Part shown: positions 54,260 to 63,577 of the stretch, piece by piece | Numbering within the stretch: position 1 is the stretch's first letter | Layout: the number at the start of each line of letters is the position of its first letter | Assembly: GCF_014199265.1 (NCBI RefSeq) | Contig: NZ_JACIJG010000003.1 | Location: 62,001 to 126,000, forward strand | Length of the DNA: 64,000 nucleotides | From: Brucella daejeonensis | GTDB lineage: Bacteria > Pseudomonadota > Alphaproteobacteria > Rhizobiales > Rhizobiaceae | Reading direction: 5' to 3' | Notes under the pieces: generated by a model | What the model saw: the letters and a program-made list of their open reading frames with translations, nothing else | Database searches by the model: none | What the model was told of the DNA's origin: nothing | Translations under genes and position numbers: made by a program

Positions 54260-57200
54260 CTATCGCGACTGCTGAACATCCTCCTGCATACGAGGATTTC
54301 GGAGTGACCGATCCGAAACCCAGCGCGTGAGGCTAACGACATAGGATAGGATGACCGGGAGCACGACAAGGGTCAGGACCGTCGAACTGACAAGGCCGCC
54401 GATTACTGCGTGGGCCATAGGGGCTCGTTGCGCACCTGCGCCGGAGGCTGCCATGGCAAGCGGGATCATGCCGAAGATCATGGCAAGCGTCGTCATGATG
54501 ATGGGACGGAATCGTACCACACCGGCATTGGCCAAAGCCTCCAGTATTGAAAGCCCACGCTGGCGCTCGCGATTGGCGAAGTCGACCAGCAGGATGCCGT
54601 TCTTCGTGACGAGGCCCATGAGCATGATGACGCCGATCATTGAGAACATGTTGATGGTGCTTCCCGCAACCAGCAACCCGATGAGCACGCCCACCAACGA
54701 CAGAGGCAGCGCCGCCATGATGGCGATCGGCTGAATGAAGCTTCCGAACTGCGACGCCAGCACGACGTAGATGAAGATCACTGCCATGGTCAGCGCCTTG
54801 AGCATGCTGGTGGTCGCCTTTTCGATGTCTTCGGCATCTCCTCCGAATTTGATCCGATATCCTGCCGTAAGGTCCTGTTTTTCGATAAGGGCTTCCAGAT
54901 CTGCCGTCACATCGCCCGCCGCGCGACCGGAAACATCGGCGGAGATGAGGATTTCCCGCGTGAGGTCGAGTCGCCTAATTTCGGAGGCTCCCGGCACGAG
55001 ATCCAGGTGCGCGACCTGATCCAATCTTACCATGCGCGGGCTTCCACTCTTGTCATCGCCTGGGATGGTGATCATCAACTCCCGAATGACTGCAGCGCTG
55101 GCACGTTGATCCTCGGGGAGTCGAACGACAACGTCGTAGGTTTCGCCGAGGGCGTCAGACCACGTGGCAACATCTTCGCCGCCGACGAGCGGCGGGAGCA
55201 TTCCAGCCAGTTCTTGAATGCCGACGCCAAGATCGCTTGCCTGCTCGCGCTTGAGCCGCACCGAAAGGATGGATTTTGCATCGCTTGCGCTTGAGTTGAT
55301 GTCGACAACGCCGGAGATCTTGCGCATTCCCTCCATCAGCTTTGCGGCAGCTTTTTCCAGTTCGGCCCGATCGTCACCCAGCACACTGAGCTGTATGGGA
55401 CTTGCACCACCGCCGAGGCCCTCCTGTATGATCGCGATGTCTACCCCCGGAATGGCCGAGAGGCGCTGGCGAATTGGATCCGCCAAAGCAATCGGCGTGC
55501 GTTCGCGTTCGTGCTGAGGCACGAGACTGACGAGCATGGAAGCCTTGTGCTTGCCGGCGTTGCCGCCTGTGTTGACGGTCGAATAGATCGATGCCAGCTC
55601 GGGAAACTCCCGCAAGGCGTTTTCCACTTGCCCGATCTTAATGGTCGTATAGTCCAGTGACGAGCCGGCCGGTGTGGTGACGTTGATCTGAAACCGGCCC
55701 TCGTCGGCGTTGGCGACGAATTCGACGCCGACAAGAGGAATCATGAAGATGCTGCCTATGAAGACGCTAGTCGTCAGCAAAAGCGTGACGGCGCGGTGGC
55801 GCAGCGTCCATTCGATGATCCTTCGATAAATCTCCGCGAGTTTTTCAAAGCCGAGATCGAAGCGCGCGATAAGCCGCCCAATCGGTCCCCGTTTTGCATC
55901 GGGCTCGGCATCGGGATCATGCCAGACGCTGGAGAGCATGGGATCGAGCGTGAAGGCGACGAACAGTGAAATCAGGACGGCCGCTGATACGGTCACGCCG
56001 AATTCATAGAAGAAACGGCCGACCATGCCGTCCATGAAAGCGACCGGCAGGAAAACCGCGACGATGGTCGCGGTTGTCGCCAGGACGGCGAGACCGATTT
56101 CTTTGGTGCCGTCGAGGGTAGCCTTGAGATGCGACTTCCCCATATGAAGATGACGCGTGATGTTCTCGCGCACGACGATTGCGTCATCGACAAGGATGCC
56201 AATCGAGAGCGTCAGGGCAAGCAGGCTGAGCATATTGAGCGTGAAGCCGAGAAAATCGATGACGGCGAGCGTGCCGATCATGGAAATCGGTAATGTGAGC
56301 GCCGTGATGATGGTGCTGCGCCATGAATTGAGGAACAGGAAAACAATGGCGACAGCGAGCGCCGCTCCCTCGATCAAGGTTGTCTGCACCTCGCTCAGAG
56401 ACTCGACGATGGGCTTCGAGGCGTCCTTGATCACTTGTAGAACTACATTCTTGTCCTTGAACCGGGTGTTCAACTGATCGAGCAGTGTGCGAACGTCCGT
56501 CACGACTTGTACGGTATTGGCGTCCTGAACCTTGACGATATCGAGCGCGAGCGCTGTTTCGCCATTATAGATCGCTCTGCTTTCCGGATCCGCCGGGCCG
56601 GTTTTCACGGTGGCCACATCGGACAGATAGACAGGCCCGCCGCCACGGCGGACGATGATCATGTCCCGAAACCCCTTCGGCTCCGACACCCGCGCCTGGA
56701 TCTGGATGATGCGCTCGGAAAGACCGCTGATCACACTTCCGGCAGGCCGGTTCTGGCTGGTGGTTTTGAGGGCATTGATAACTTCATCGACGCCGACGCC
56801 AAATGCCCTCAGTCTGGATTCGTCGAGATGAATATGGATCTGCTGCTTCCGGCCGCCGACCACGGTTACCCGCCCGACCCCTGAGACCGTTGCGAGTTCC
56901 CGCACCAAGCGCTGCTCGACAAAAGTGGTCAGTTCCGGTATGTCGAGCGTCGTCGAGTTGATCGCGATCGAAAGGATCGGCTCGTCTGACGGATTGAAAC
57001 GCGACACCACCGGCTTGTGGGACTGTTCCGGAAGCTCCGCGTCGAGGGCAGCCACTTTATCGCGGACATCCTGCGCGGCAATCGGGCTTTGCACCTCGAG
57101 CTTGAAGTTCGCGACGACGACGGATCGCCCCTCGTAGGACGTGGAGGTCACGTCCTCGATACCGCTGATCGTGTTCAACGCCTCTTCTATCGGCTTTGTC

Positions 57201-57388
57201 ACTTCCATTTCGACGGTCTCGGGCGTCGCGCCGGGATAGCTCGTCGTCACCACGACGACAGGGACGTCGACATTCGGAAATTGATCGACGCCAAGTCGGT
57301 CGTAGGAGAAGGCGCCGAACACAAGAACCACGACCATCATCATGGTCGCGAAAACCGGATGGCTGACGGAAATACGCGTAAGAAACAT
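54260..57388 (-). CDS. RND efflux permease (HAE1 family)
   Basis: 1042 residues, the usual RND length. N-terminal segment FLTRISVSHPVFATMMMVVVLVFGAF, two large periplasmic loops, and helix 4 with IGILVDDAIVVREN (DD pair for proton relay, about 405-418). Repeat helix LMGLVTKNGILLVDFANRER in the second half. Proton-driven export of lipophilic toxic compounds across the envelope with the fusion protein encoded upstream. No outer-membrane channel gene is present, so it must borrow one. Confidence 0.93.
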   Translation of the reverse strand: MFLTRISVSHPVFATMMMVVVLVFGAFSYDRLGVDQFPNVDVPVVVVTTSYPGATPETVEMEVTKPIEEALNTISGIEDVTSTSYEGRSVVVANFKLEVQSPIAAQDVRDKVAALDAELPEQSHKPVVSRFNPSDEPILSIAINSTTLDIPELTTFVEQRLVRELATVSGVGRVTVVGGRKQQIHIHLDESRLRAFGVGVDEVINALKTTSQNRPAGSVISGLSERIIQIQARVSEPKGFRDMIIVRRGGGPVYLSDVATVKTGPADPESRAIYNGETALALDIVKVQDANTVQVVTDVRTLLDQLNTRFKDKNVVLQVIKDASKPIVESLSEVQTTLIEGAALAVAIVFLFLNSWRSTIITALTLPISMIGTLAVIDFLGFTLNMLSLLALTLSIGILVDDAIVVRENITRHLHMGKSHLKATLDGTKEIGLAVLATTATIVAVFLPVAFMDGMVGRFFYEFGVTVSAAVLISLFVAFTLDPMLSSVWHDPDAEPDAKRGPIGRLIARFDLGFEKLAEIYRRIIEWTLRHRAVTLLLTTSVFIGSIFMIPLVGVEFVANADEGRFQINVTTPAGSSLDYTTIKIGQVENALREFPELASIYSTVNTGGNAGKHKASMLVSLVPQHERERTPIALADPIRQRLSAIPGVDIAIIQEGLGGGASPIQLSVLGDDRAELEKAAAKLMEGMRKISGVVDINSSASDAKSILSVRLKREQASDLGVGIQELAGMLPPLVGGEDVATWSDALGETYDVVVRLPEDQRASAAVIRELMITIPGDDKSGSPRMVRLDQVAHLDLVPGASEIRRLDLTREILISADVSGRAAGDVTADLEALIEKQDLTAGYRIKFGGDAEDIEKATTSMLKALTMAVIFIYVVLASQFGSFIQPIAIMAALPLSLVGVLIGLLVAGSTINMFSMIGVIMLMGLVTKNGILLVDFANRERQRGLSILEALANAGVVRFRPIIMTTLAMIFGMIPLAMAASGAGAQRAPMAHAVIGGLVSSTVLTLVVLPVILSYVVSLTRWVSDRSLRNPRMQEDVQQSR

Positions 57389-57390
57389 GG

Positions 57391-58545
57391 TCAGCCCGCC
57401 TTCGTCATCGTGACGGCAAGATCCGGTTGAAACTCGGGCAAGGGCACGGTTACGATCGTGTCACCTGGTGTCAGGCCGGAGATATGGGCGTTTTCGTCTT
57501 CGAGCCATTTGGATATGACAGTGACCGGCTGACGAACAAGATCGCCTGCTACGAGTTTGAGCACATAGTCGCCTTCGTCGTCCTTTCGCAGCGAAGCAAT
57601 CGGAACAACGATCGCGTCGTGATCCTGGCGAACCAGGATCGAGCCCGTTGCAAACACTCCTCCTCTGAGGCGACCGTCATCATTGGCGAGCCGGACATAG
57701 ACGGCGACAAAGCGGCTGCCGTCATCGGCGGCTGGGCTAATCCGGGAAACTTCTCCTTGTATTACCTGTTCTTCAAAGCCGTCGATTGCGAGTTCCACTG
57801 GTTGTCCAGCCGCGACACGCGAAACATCCCGCGTGGAAACCATGACCCTCGCTTCCATAACGCTGATGTCGACGACCGTGAGCAGCTCGGCGTCCGCCCC
57901 CACACGCGCTCCCTGATTAACGGAGAGCTTCGAAACGATGCCGTCAAAGGGCGCGAGGACTTCGGCGTCCCGCAAGGCGGTACGCGCTATTTCCACCTGG
58001 GCGGCAAGGCTATCCAGCCGGGCATTCGCGCTGGCCACCTCGCTTTTAGCCTTGTCAAGCTGCTCCTGGCTCGTGACCTTCTTGCCCGTGAGCTGCTCGA
58101 TCCTGTTCAGCGACTGCATCGCAAGAAGCATTTCGGCCATGGCGCCTTCACGATCCGCTTGCCTTTGCTGGAGGACGGACCGGAGATCTTCCGTCTCGAA
58201 TTTTGCCAGGACGTCGCCCGCTCTTACCGCCTGACCTTCCCGGAAATCGATTTGCAAGATGCGGCCACTATTCCTGCCACGCAGGGTGGCTTGGTTGATC
58301 GGGCGAAGCTCACCGCTGACCCGCAGCCTCTCAACGAGGTTCGTTGGCTGTACTCTGGCAATTTCAAACGAAGAAAGTTCGATCAAGGGTCTTGTATCGT
58401 GCGCTGCTGCGCTCTGCACGATCCTCTTCAACCGGTCGTTCGTATCGACTTTTCCACTTGCCGGATTTATCATCACGCTCACGAGGTAGGCGCCGCCAAG
58501 AACCGTCCCCGTCAAAGCCAGCGCTTTCGTCCACTTCGTAGCCAT
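57391..58545 (-). CDS. RND membrane-fusion protein
   Basis: 384 residues. N-terminal membrane anchor (ALALTGTVLGGAYLVSVMINPA), lipoyl halves (GELRPINQATLRGRNSGRILQIDFREGQAVRAGDVLAKFET and VLAPFDGIVSKLSVNQGARVG), a coiled-coil hairpin (about 120-190), and the barrel region RVMVSTRDVSRVAAGQPVELAI. First gene of the pump operon; the permease follows after 2 bp. Confidence 0.92.
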   Translation of the reverse strand: MATKWTKALALTGTVLGGAYLVSVMINPASGKVDTNDRLKRIVQSAAAHDTRPLIELSSFEIARVQPTNLVERLRVSGELRPINQATLRGRNSGRILQIDFREGQAVRAGDVLAKFETEDLRSVLQQRQADREGAMAEMLLAMQSLNRIEQLTGKKVTSQEQLDKAKSEVASANARLDSLAAQVEIARTALRDAEVLAPFDGIVSKLSVNQGARVGADAELLTVVDISVMEARVMVSTRDVSRVAAGQPVELAIDGFEEQVIQGEVSRISPAADDGSRFVAVYVRLANDDGRLRGGVFATGSILVRQDHDAIVVPIASLRKDDEGDYVLKLVAGDLVRQPVTVISKWLEDENAHISGLTPGDTIVTVPLPEFQPDLAVTMTKAG

Positions 58546-58638
58546 GATGTCGATTCCTCATGATGAGCAGCAAGACGCCGAGCGTCCGTCCGCTTAGATT
58601 GTTGCATTTGAGTGGCTTCGATTTCTGCGGCTCGACAA

Positions 58639-58690
58639 TTGCAGCAGCATTACCTGCCGATCTTTTTCTTCGCGTAATGCTGCTGCAATC
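58639..58690. promoter_or_regulatory. Divergent operator between pump and two-component operons
   Basis: A 16-bp perfect inverted repeat: ATTGCAGCAGCATTAC (about 58639-58654) and GTAATGCTGCTGCAAT (about 58675-58690), 36 bp apart start to start. Each arm points to one of the divergent genes. Likely binding site of the response regulator encoded next to it (autoregulation plus pump control). Confidence 0.7.
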
Positions 58691-58731
58691 CTTTGGGCGA
58701 AGATGATCGCAATGAAGCGAACGGAGGAACG

Positions 58732-59403
58732 ATGAGGCTCCTGTTGATCGAGGACGAGAAGGAACTGGCCAACGCGTTATCGGCAGGCTTGGCAAAGCAT
58801 GGAATCGTCACGGATCACACGATGTATCTTGCCCATGCGCAGGAACTGGTCCTCCAAAACGAGTACGATGCGATTCTTCTCGATCGTCGCTTGCCGGATG
58901 GCGAAGGCCTGACTTTCATTCCGAAGCTCCGGCGCACGGGCAACGGCACGCCGATTATCGTTCTCACCGCTCGGAATGAACCGATGGAACGCGTCGAAGG
59001 ACTTGACTTCGGCGCGGATGATTATCTCGGGAAGCCGTTCCTGATCGAGGAACTTATGGCGCGCGTAAGAGCGCTCATGCGGCGGCATCCGGAGCTCGCC
59101 GAGCAGGATGTTCAGATTGGCCGGCTTTTGATCGACCCGCTGCATCTAACCGTCAAGATCGACGATGCTCCGCTCGATATGCCGAGGCGCGAACTCCTGG
59201 TCCTTCAGGCGCTGGCCAAGCGAAAAGGCAAGACGGTCTTGCGCTCGGCGCTGGAAGAGGCGGTTTACAATTACGAAGAAGAGATTCAATCGAATGCTCT
59301 CGACGCCCATATCTCACGGCTGCGAAAGAAGCTGTCGGATGCCGGCGCCGGAGTGATGATCCACAATATTCGAGGTGTCGGATATCTGTTGAAGGAGGAA
59401 TAA
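58732..59403 (+). CDS. OmpR-family response regulator
   Basis: 223 residues from ATG 58732 with GGAGG just upstream. Receiver domain with phosphoacceptor Asp51 (ILLDRRLPDG) and Lys in GADDYLGKPF, and a C-terminal winged helix (MPRRELLVLQALAKRKGKTV...NALDAHISRLRKKLSDAG...IRGVGYLL). It probably binds the ATTGC-N-GCAGCATTAC-type motif found upstream. Stop overlaps the kinase start (TAATG). Confidence 0.92.
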   Translation: MRLLLIEDEKELANALSAGLAKHGIVTDHTMYLAHAQELVLQNEYDAILLDRRLPDGEGLTFIPKLRRTGNGTPIIVLTARNEPMERVEGLDFGADDYLGKPFLIEELMARVRALMRRHPELAEQDVQIGRLLIDPLHLTVKIDDAPLDMPRRELLVLQALAKRKGKTVLRSALEEAVYNYEEEIQSNALDAHISRLRKKLSDAGAGVMIHNIRGVGYLLKEE

Positions 59404-60734
59404 TGCGCTCAACGGCCAACACTTCGCTTTGGTGGAAGCTGAGCTGGCAGCTCAGCCTGGTTATCGTCGCCGTCGTCGGCGCAGTTATCTTCGGGCTTTG
59501 CGTCTGGGCCGGTACCATCATGTCGCCGAACATGGCCATGCAGCAGAAGATCGAGACGGCAATTGCCGGGGCGGCGGTGCGCGACGGCCAGGGGGGGCTG
59601 AGATTGCAGGAAACACCAGAGATGAAGGTGCTCAGGCAGGAGAACGGCTCGCTCTGGTATGTGGTGGCCACCGTGGATGGTGTGTCTGTGTCTCATGGCA
59701 CCATCCCTCCAGCCTATGCCGAACTCACGCATCTGGTTCACCTGTTCGACGATGCGGATATAAGAGGGTCCGCCACGACCACCGAGGTCGCGACCATTGA
59801 CAAAACCGAGACGGTAGTCGGGGAGGTTCGGATTCTGTTTGGCGGCGTGGCCGACAAAGGCTCGCCCGTTCTCGCCCTTCTGGCCAAGGCCTACCCGATT
59901 TACGTCTCTCTGCTCGCGGTCGCGTTGCCTGCTATCTTCCTTGCCGTTCCGCGGATTGTGAAACGCGCTCTCGCGCGGGTGAGCGATGTCGCCGATAGGG
60001 CTGCGCAGATCGAGCCGCGACGGCACGGAGCGCGCCTTCCTTTCGATGGCATCCCCAAAGAAGTCACTCCCCTCGTCACGGCGTTTAACGGAACGCTCGA
60101 TCGTCTCGAAAAAGAGGCACAGAAACGCCAACGGTTCCTGATCGACGCGGCCCACGAGCTTAGAACTCCTATTGCAATCATGCAGACGCGGATCGACGGT
60201 ATGTCTGAAGGACCGGAACGCTCCCGGATGCTAGACGACGTGGCACGTCTGGCCGACACCGCTGAACAACTCCTCGACTTTGAGCGCAACGACCAGGCGC
60301 TGGAACTGGATGGCAAGGTCGATCTGGTTGAAATTGCACAGACGGCCGTGGCAGACATCGCTCCTGTAGCGATCGCGGCGGGCTACCAGATTTCTTTTCA
60401 AAGCGACGTCGAGAAGCTGGAACGCAATGGCAGCGCTCCGGCCCTGGCAAGAGCAGTCAGTAATCTTATCCGCAATGCTATCGATCACTGTGAGGGCCGC
60501 GGAGAGATTGTGATTTCGGTCTCTATGGATGGCACGATCGCGGTGGCCGATCAGGGCCCAGGCATCCCGGCAGAGCATCAGGAATTAGTGTTCGAACCTT
60601 TCTATCGGGTGACCCCGAAAAGCAAGGGATCTGGTTTGGGACTGAGCCTTGTCAAGCAGATCGTCGGCAATCACCGCGGGCGTGTTTCGATCCAGAGCGA
60701 CCGGCAGGGCACAACCGTAACACTTCTCCTTTGA
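59403..60734 (+). CDS. Sensor histidine kinase
   Basis: 443 residues. Two membrane helices (LVIVAVVGAVIFGLCVWAGT, 19-38; YVSLLAVALPAIFLAV, 167-182) border a periplasmic sensor of about 125 residues. HAMP-like region, HisKA with His251 (DAAHELRTPIAIM), HATPase with NLIRNAIDHC (N box), VADQGPGIP and GSGLGLSLV. A decayed copy of its C-terminal half lies at 51451-51968. Pairs with the preceding regulator. Confidence 0.92.
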   Translation: MRSTANTSLWWKLSWQLSLVIVAVVGAVIFGLCVWAGTIMSPNMAMQQKIETAIAGAAVRDGQGGLRLQETPEMKVLRQENGSLWYVVATVDGVSVSHGTIPPAYAELTHLVHLFDDADIRGSATTTEVATIDKTETVVGEVRILFGGVADKGSPVLALLAKAYPIYVSLLAVALPAIFLAVPRIVKRALARVSDVADRAAQIEPRRHGARLPFDGIPKEVTPLVTAFNGTLDRLEKEAQKRQRFLIDAAHELRTPIAIMQTRIDGMSEGPERSRMLDDVARLADTAEQLLDFERNDQALELDGKVDLVEIAQTAVADIAPVAIAAGYQISFQSDVEKLERNGSAPALARAVSNLIRNAIDHCEGRGEIVISVSMDGTIAVADQGPGIPAEHQELVFEPFYRVTPKSKGSGLGLSLVKQIVGNHRGRVSIQSDRQGTTVTLLL

Positions 60735-60751
60735 CGTCGCCGAGAGCCCCA

Positions 60752-61200
60752 GCAGGTACGTTGCCTGGGTTATTGTCCCGCGGGGCAAGCTTCATGCCTT
60801 CATTATCAATGAGCAAGGCGATCATGAGTTTGCCCGTTACGATGACGGATGCTTCACCCCCGTGGCGATATTCAAAGGCCGTGACTATCTACTCGGACCG
60901 CTTCCGGTCCGTGCTACGCCGGACGGAAAAGGAGTGCTGGTAGGCTCAAATTCCGGAACGGATCGCACGCGTCTAGCCCGTATCGATCTGGCGACGGGTG
61001 AGGAGCGCGAAGTCGATAGCCATCCGTCGGACAGCCTCGACACCCCCCGCCCGGAAGCCGATCCGCGGTATCCTCCAAGCCCGATCATGAACTTTGTCAC
61101 CGGGGAACTGCTGGGTGCAAGATCGCCGGGCGCATGCACGATGACCTCATTAACGGCCTCGACTGGTTGCTTTGTCCTTGGCAAGGGAAGCGGGCGATGA
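60752..61200 (+). pseudogene. S9-family peptidase, internal fragment
   Basis: An open frame without start reads RYVAWVIVPRGKLHAFI, FKGRDYLLGPLPVRATPDGK, RTRLARIDLATGEEREV and PRPEADPRYPPSPI, matching the N-terminal propeller part of prolyl-oligopeptidase-type (S9) enzymes, then loses similarity and stops at 61200. No catalytic domain is present. Confidence 0.65.
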
Positions 61201-61518
61201 ATCCTTCATCGACGTCCTGTTCGCGAATAGTGCGAAGAAGTTACGGCCGCTACAACTTTGGGCGCCTACAAGTTGCTTGACCGTTTCAACCTCATTTAGA
61301 TGTTAGCATGGCCAAAGCAGAAGGGCTGCTGTCGATGTCCGCCAACGTCGCGTGAGTGAGGGGGATGAAGGCGCTGTTCAGACGGCTTGCCTTGAATCGA
61401 TCTCGCTAAGCATCGAAAACCGAAGTGGGAAGTTCGGTCACGCTATCTCCCAGCCGGGTGGGGCGAACACCTCGAAGCAGGCTAAATGCTGGCGAAGGGC
61501 TCTACGACACGAAACAGA
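61201..61518. other. Intergenic region without recognised content
   Basis: I see no gene, strong hairpin or repeat here; a short frame (61352-61570) has no plausible product and runs into the tRNA fragment. Confidence 0.3.
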
Positions 61519-61571
61519 TGGTGCGGGTGGTCGGGCTCGAACCGACACTCCTTTCGGAACCGGATTTTGAA
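61519..61571 (-). tRNA. 3' fragment of tRNA-Leu(CAA)
   Basis: Reading the minus strand: anticodon loop TTCAAAA, TCCGG stem arm, a short variable arm TTCCGAAAGGAG, a T arm with GGTTCGAGCC, and an acceptor end ...CCCGCACCA. The 5' half is absent: bases before the loop do not pair with TCCGG. Such 3' halves are left by elements that recombine within the anticodon region of a tRNA gene. Confidence 0.7.
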
Positions 61572-61776
61572 GGGAGTCGCGTTTACTGAATGTGCCTCCT
61601 CGCAGCAGGCCCCGCACGTTTCGAGCTTGTCTATCAGCGCCTGTTCGCTCCTATGCCGTCGGGAAAACCCTCCGATGCGTACGCTATAGCCCGAAAAGAC
61701 CGCACGGAATTTCGACGGGGCTTCCAGTATCGGCATCTATCAGTCTCAATCGCCCCAGCAACGCAGGAGATTGAGC

Positions 61777-62061
61777 ATGGCAAAGATCGAAACTATGCAA
61801 ATTCGGAGAACAATTCGGCGACAGCAGTTGCGGGAGATGGTGCCGATGGCTGACAGCACTATTTATGAAATGGAGCAGCGTGGCGAGTTTCCCCGCCGGT
61901 TCGCGCTCTCGCCACGTTGTATCGTTTGGGATCTGGCCGAGGTCGAGGCTTGGCTGATGGCGCGGCGGACTGCGCCGATCCGGCGCGCCCAACACCCCGA
62001 TGTCACCAAGCGTAAAACCCGCCCCGTCAAAGGGCGGGATCCAGCTCCATCAAGGGCATAG
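61777..62061 (+). CDS. AlpA-type phage/ICE regulator
   Basis: 94 residues from ATG 61777 with AGGAGA upstream. HTH of the AlpA family (RQQLREMVPMADSTIYEMEQRGEFPRRFALSPRCIVWDLAEVEAWL). AlpA-type proteins activate or assist excision of the neighbouring integrase. Convergent with the integrase gene, whose last 35 bp it overlaps. Confidence 0.88.
   Translation: MAKIETMQIRRTIRRQQLREMVPMADSTIYEMEQRGEFPRRFALSPRCIVWDLAEVEAWLMARRTAPIRRAQHPDVTKRKTRPVKGRDPAPSRA
62018..62038 (-). terminator. Integrase terminator hairpin
   Basis: CCCGCCC/GGGCGGG with a 7-nt loop, followed on the minus strand by TTTTACGC. It overlaps the 3' ends of both convergent genes. Confidence 0.6.
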
Positions 62062-63283
62062 CTTGCGGCAAAAGCGTGGGCGCATACTTCCGTCCGTCGA
62101 TCCAGGCGTCCACGGTATCCGCCCACTGCTGCATCATATGCCGACGCTGCACCTCATACTCAGCCTTGTTATAGACGCCGCGCGACGAACGCCCGTCCTC
62201 GTGCGCCAGGCACTTTTCGATCCAGTCGCTGTTAAAGCCCAGCTCATTTAGTAGCGTTGACCCCGTCCGCCGCAGATCATGGACCGTGAATGGCTCCAGT
62301 GGCAGCCCCTCCTTCTTGGCTCGCTCGACGACGGAGTAGGTGATCCGATTGAAGGTCGCGCGAGACATCGGCGCGTCCGCGTCATACCGGGACGGCAAAA
62401 GATATCGGGAGTTGCCGGAGCAAGTCTTGAGCGCGATCATGATGTCTAACGTCTGTCGGCATAGGTAGACGTTATGCGGCTTCGACCGCTTCATGCGCTC
62501 CTTCGGGATGGTCCAGACGGCGTTGTCGAAATCGATCTCGTCCCACACCGCATCCTGCAGCTCGCTCTTCCGGACCATGGTGAGGAGGTAAAGCTTCATG
62601 CCGAGGCGGATTGTCGGCAGCGTCGCGACATGCTCGAGCTGTTTGAACATGATGCGGATCTCGGCGGGTGAAAGCGCGCGATCCTTCGGGGTAAAGATGG
62701 CGATCGAGGCCGGACCGACGTCATCGGCCGGATTGGCGACCTTCTCTCCGTGAAGAATGGCGAAACCGTAGATCTGCTTCAGAATATCCCGCACATGGAT
62801 GGCGGTCGCAGGCGCACCCCGCTCGACGATCTTGCCGCAATGGGCGCGCAGGTCATCAGGTGTGATCTCTGTCAGAAGTCGGTTCCGCCAGACGGGCATG
62901 AGTTCGCGTTCGAAGATGGAGCGACGCATCGCGCGCGTGCTGTCGGCCATCGGTGCGTTGGTCAGCCATTTCTCGCCGAACTGGCCGAAGCTCTTTGCTT
63001 CCTTGATCCTGCGCTTCTCCCGCTGCTTCTCGATGGCGGGGGACCGCCCCTCGGCAATCGCCCGGCGCGCATCAATGCATAGCTCTCGAGCCCTGGCGAG
63101 CGATATCCCGTCACGGGCATACCGACCGAGATAGACGGTCTCCCGCCTGCCGTTCAGCCGATAGTCGAGCCTGAACGAGATGGCACCCGACGGCGCGACG
63201 CGCACATACATGCCGTCACGATCGGATACCTTGTACATTTTAGCTTTTGGTTTCAAGCACTTGAGTGCTGCATCGGTCAACAT
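62027..63283 (-). CDS. int: P4-type tyrosine integrase of the ICE
   Basis: 418 residues. N-terminal DUF4102 arm-binding domain (LTDAALKCLKPKAKMYKVSDRDGMYVRVAPSG), core-binding domain (about 95-190) and catalytic domain with Arg238 (VRKSEL), His335-x-x-Arg338 (VHDLRRT), His361 and Tyr371. It lies about 295 bp from the guaA stop and reads away from guaA, as in ICEs that integrate at the guaA 3' end. Confidence 0.92.
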   Translation of the reverse strand: MLTDAALKCLKPKAKMYKVSDRDGMYVRVAPSGAISFRLDYRLNGRRETVYLGRYARDGISLARARELCIDARRAIAEGRSPAIEKQREKRRIKEAKSFGQFGEKWLTNAPMADSTRAMRRSIFERELMPVWRNRLLTEITPDDLRAHCGKIVERGAPATAIHVRDILKQIYGFAILHGEKVANPADDVGPASIAIFTPKDRALSPAEIRIMFKQLEHVATLPTIRLGMKLYLLTMVRKSELQDAVWDEIDFDNAVWTIPKERMKRSKPHNVYLCRQTLDIMIALKTCSGNSRYLLPSRYDADAPMSRATFNRITYSVVERAKKEGLPLEPFTVHDLRRTGSTLLNELGFNSDWIEKCLAHEDGRSSRGVYNKAEYEVQRRHMMQQWADTVDAWIDGRKYAPTLLPQAMPLMELDPAL

Positions 63284-63300
63284 TTCGGGCCTCCTTGCGG

Positions 63301-63413
63301 AAAAGTACCGTCACGCGGTTTTTGGAGGCCGATGGTGTCGAAAACGCTTATATTTCAGTGTATTAGCGCGAAAAAAGTACCGTCATTGGCCTCGTTTGAC
63401 CTGACGGTACTTT
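63301..63413. promoter_or_regulatory. Repeated AAAGTACCGTCA motif in the integrase promoter
   Basis: AAAAGTACCGTCA occurs at about 63301 and 63373, and its complement TGACGGTACTTT at about 63402. The last two form a 12-bp inverted repeat with a 16-nt spacer. Likely arm-type sites for Int or the AlpA protein, or an operator controlling int. Confidence 0.6.
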
Positions 63414-63577
63414 CGTTTTCACGGTTGATCAATGGGGGCGAGGCCCGTCAGCAAGGCTGACGAACGCGATCTATGCCTACCGATAGATGTCGATAGGAAT
63501 AGAAGGAATTTATTTTTGTTTTCAGTTGGTTAGATCGTATTTCAGCGTAAATTCGGCGGCGTTCGGATGGGCCTGAA

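Noticed and set aside
61352-61570. Short ORF ending in the tRNA fragment
   Set aside because: No similarity or ribosome site, and its 3' end is tRNA-derived.
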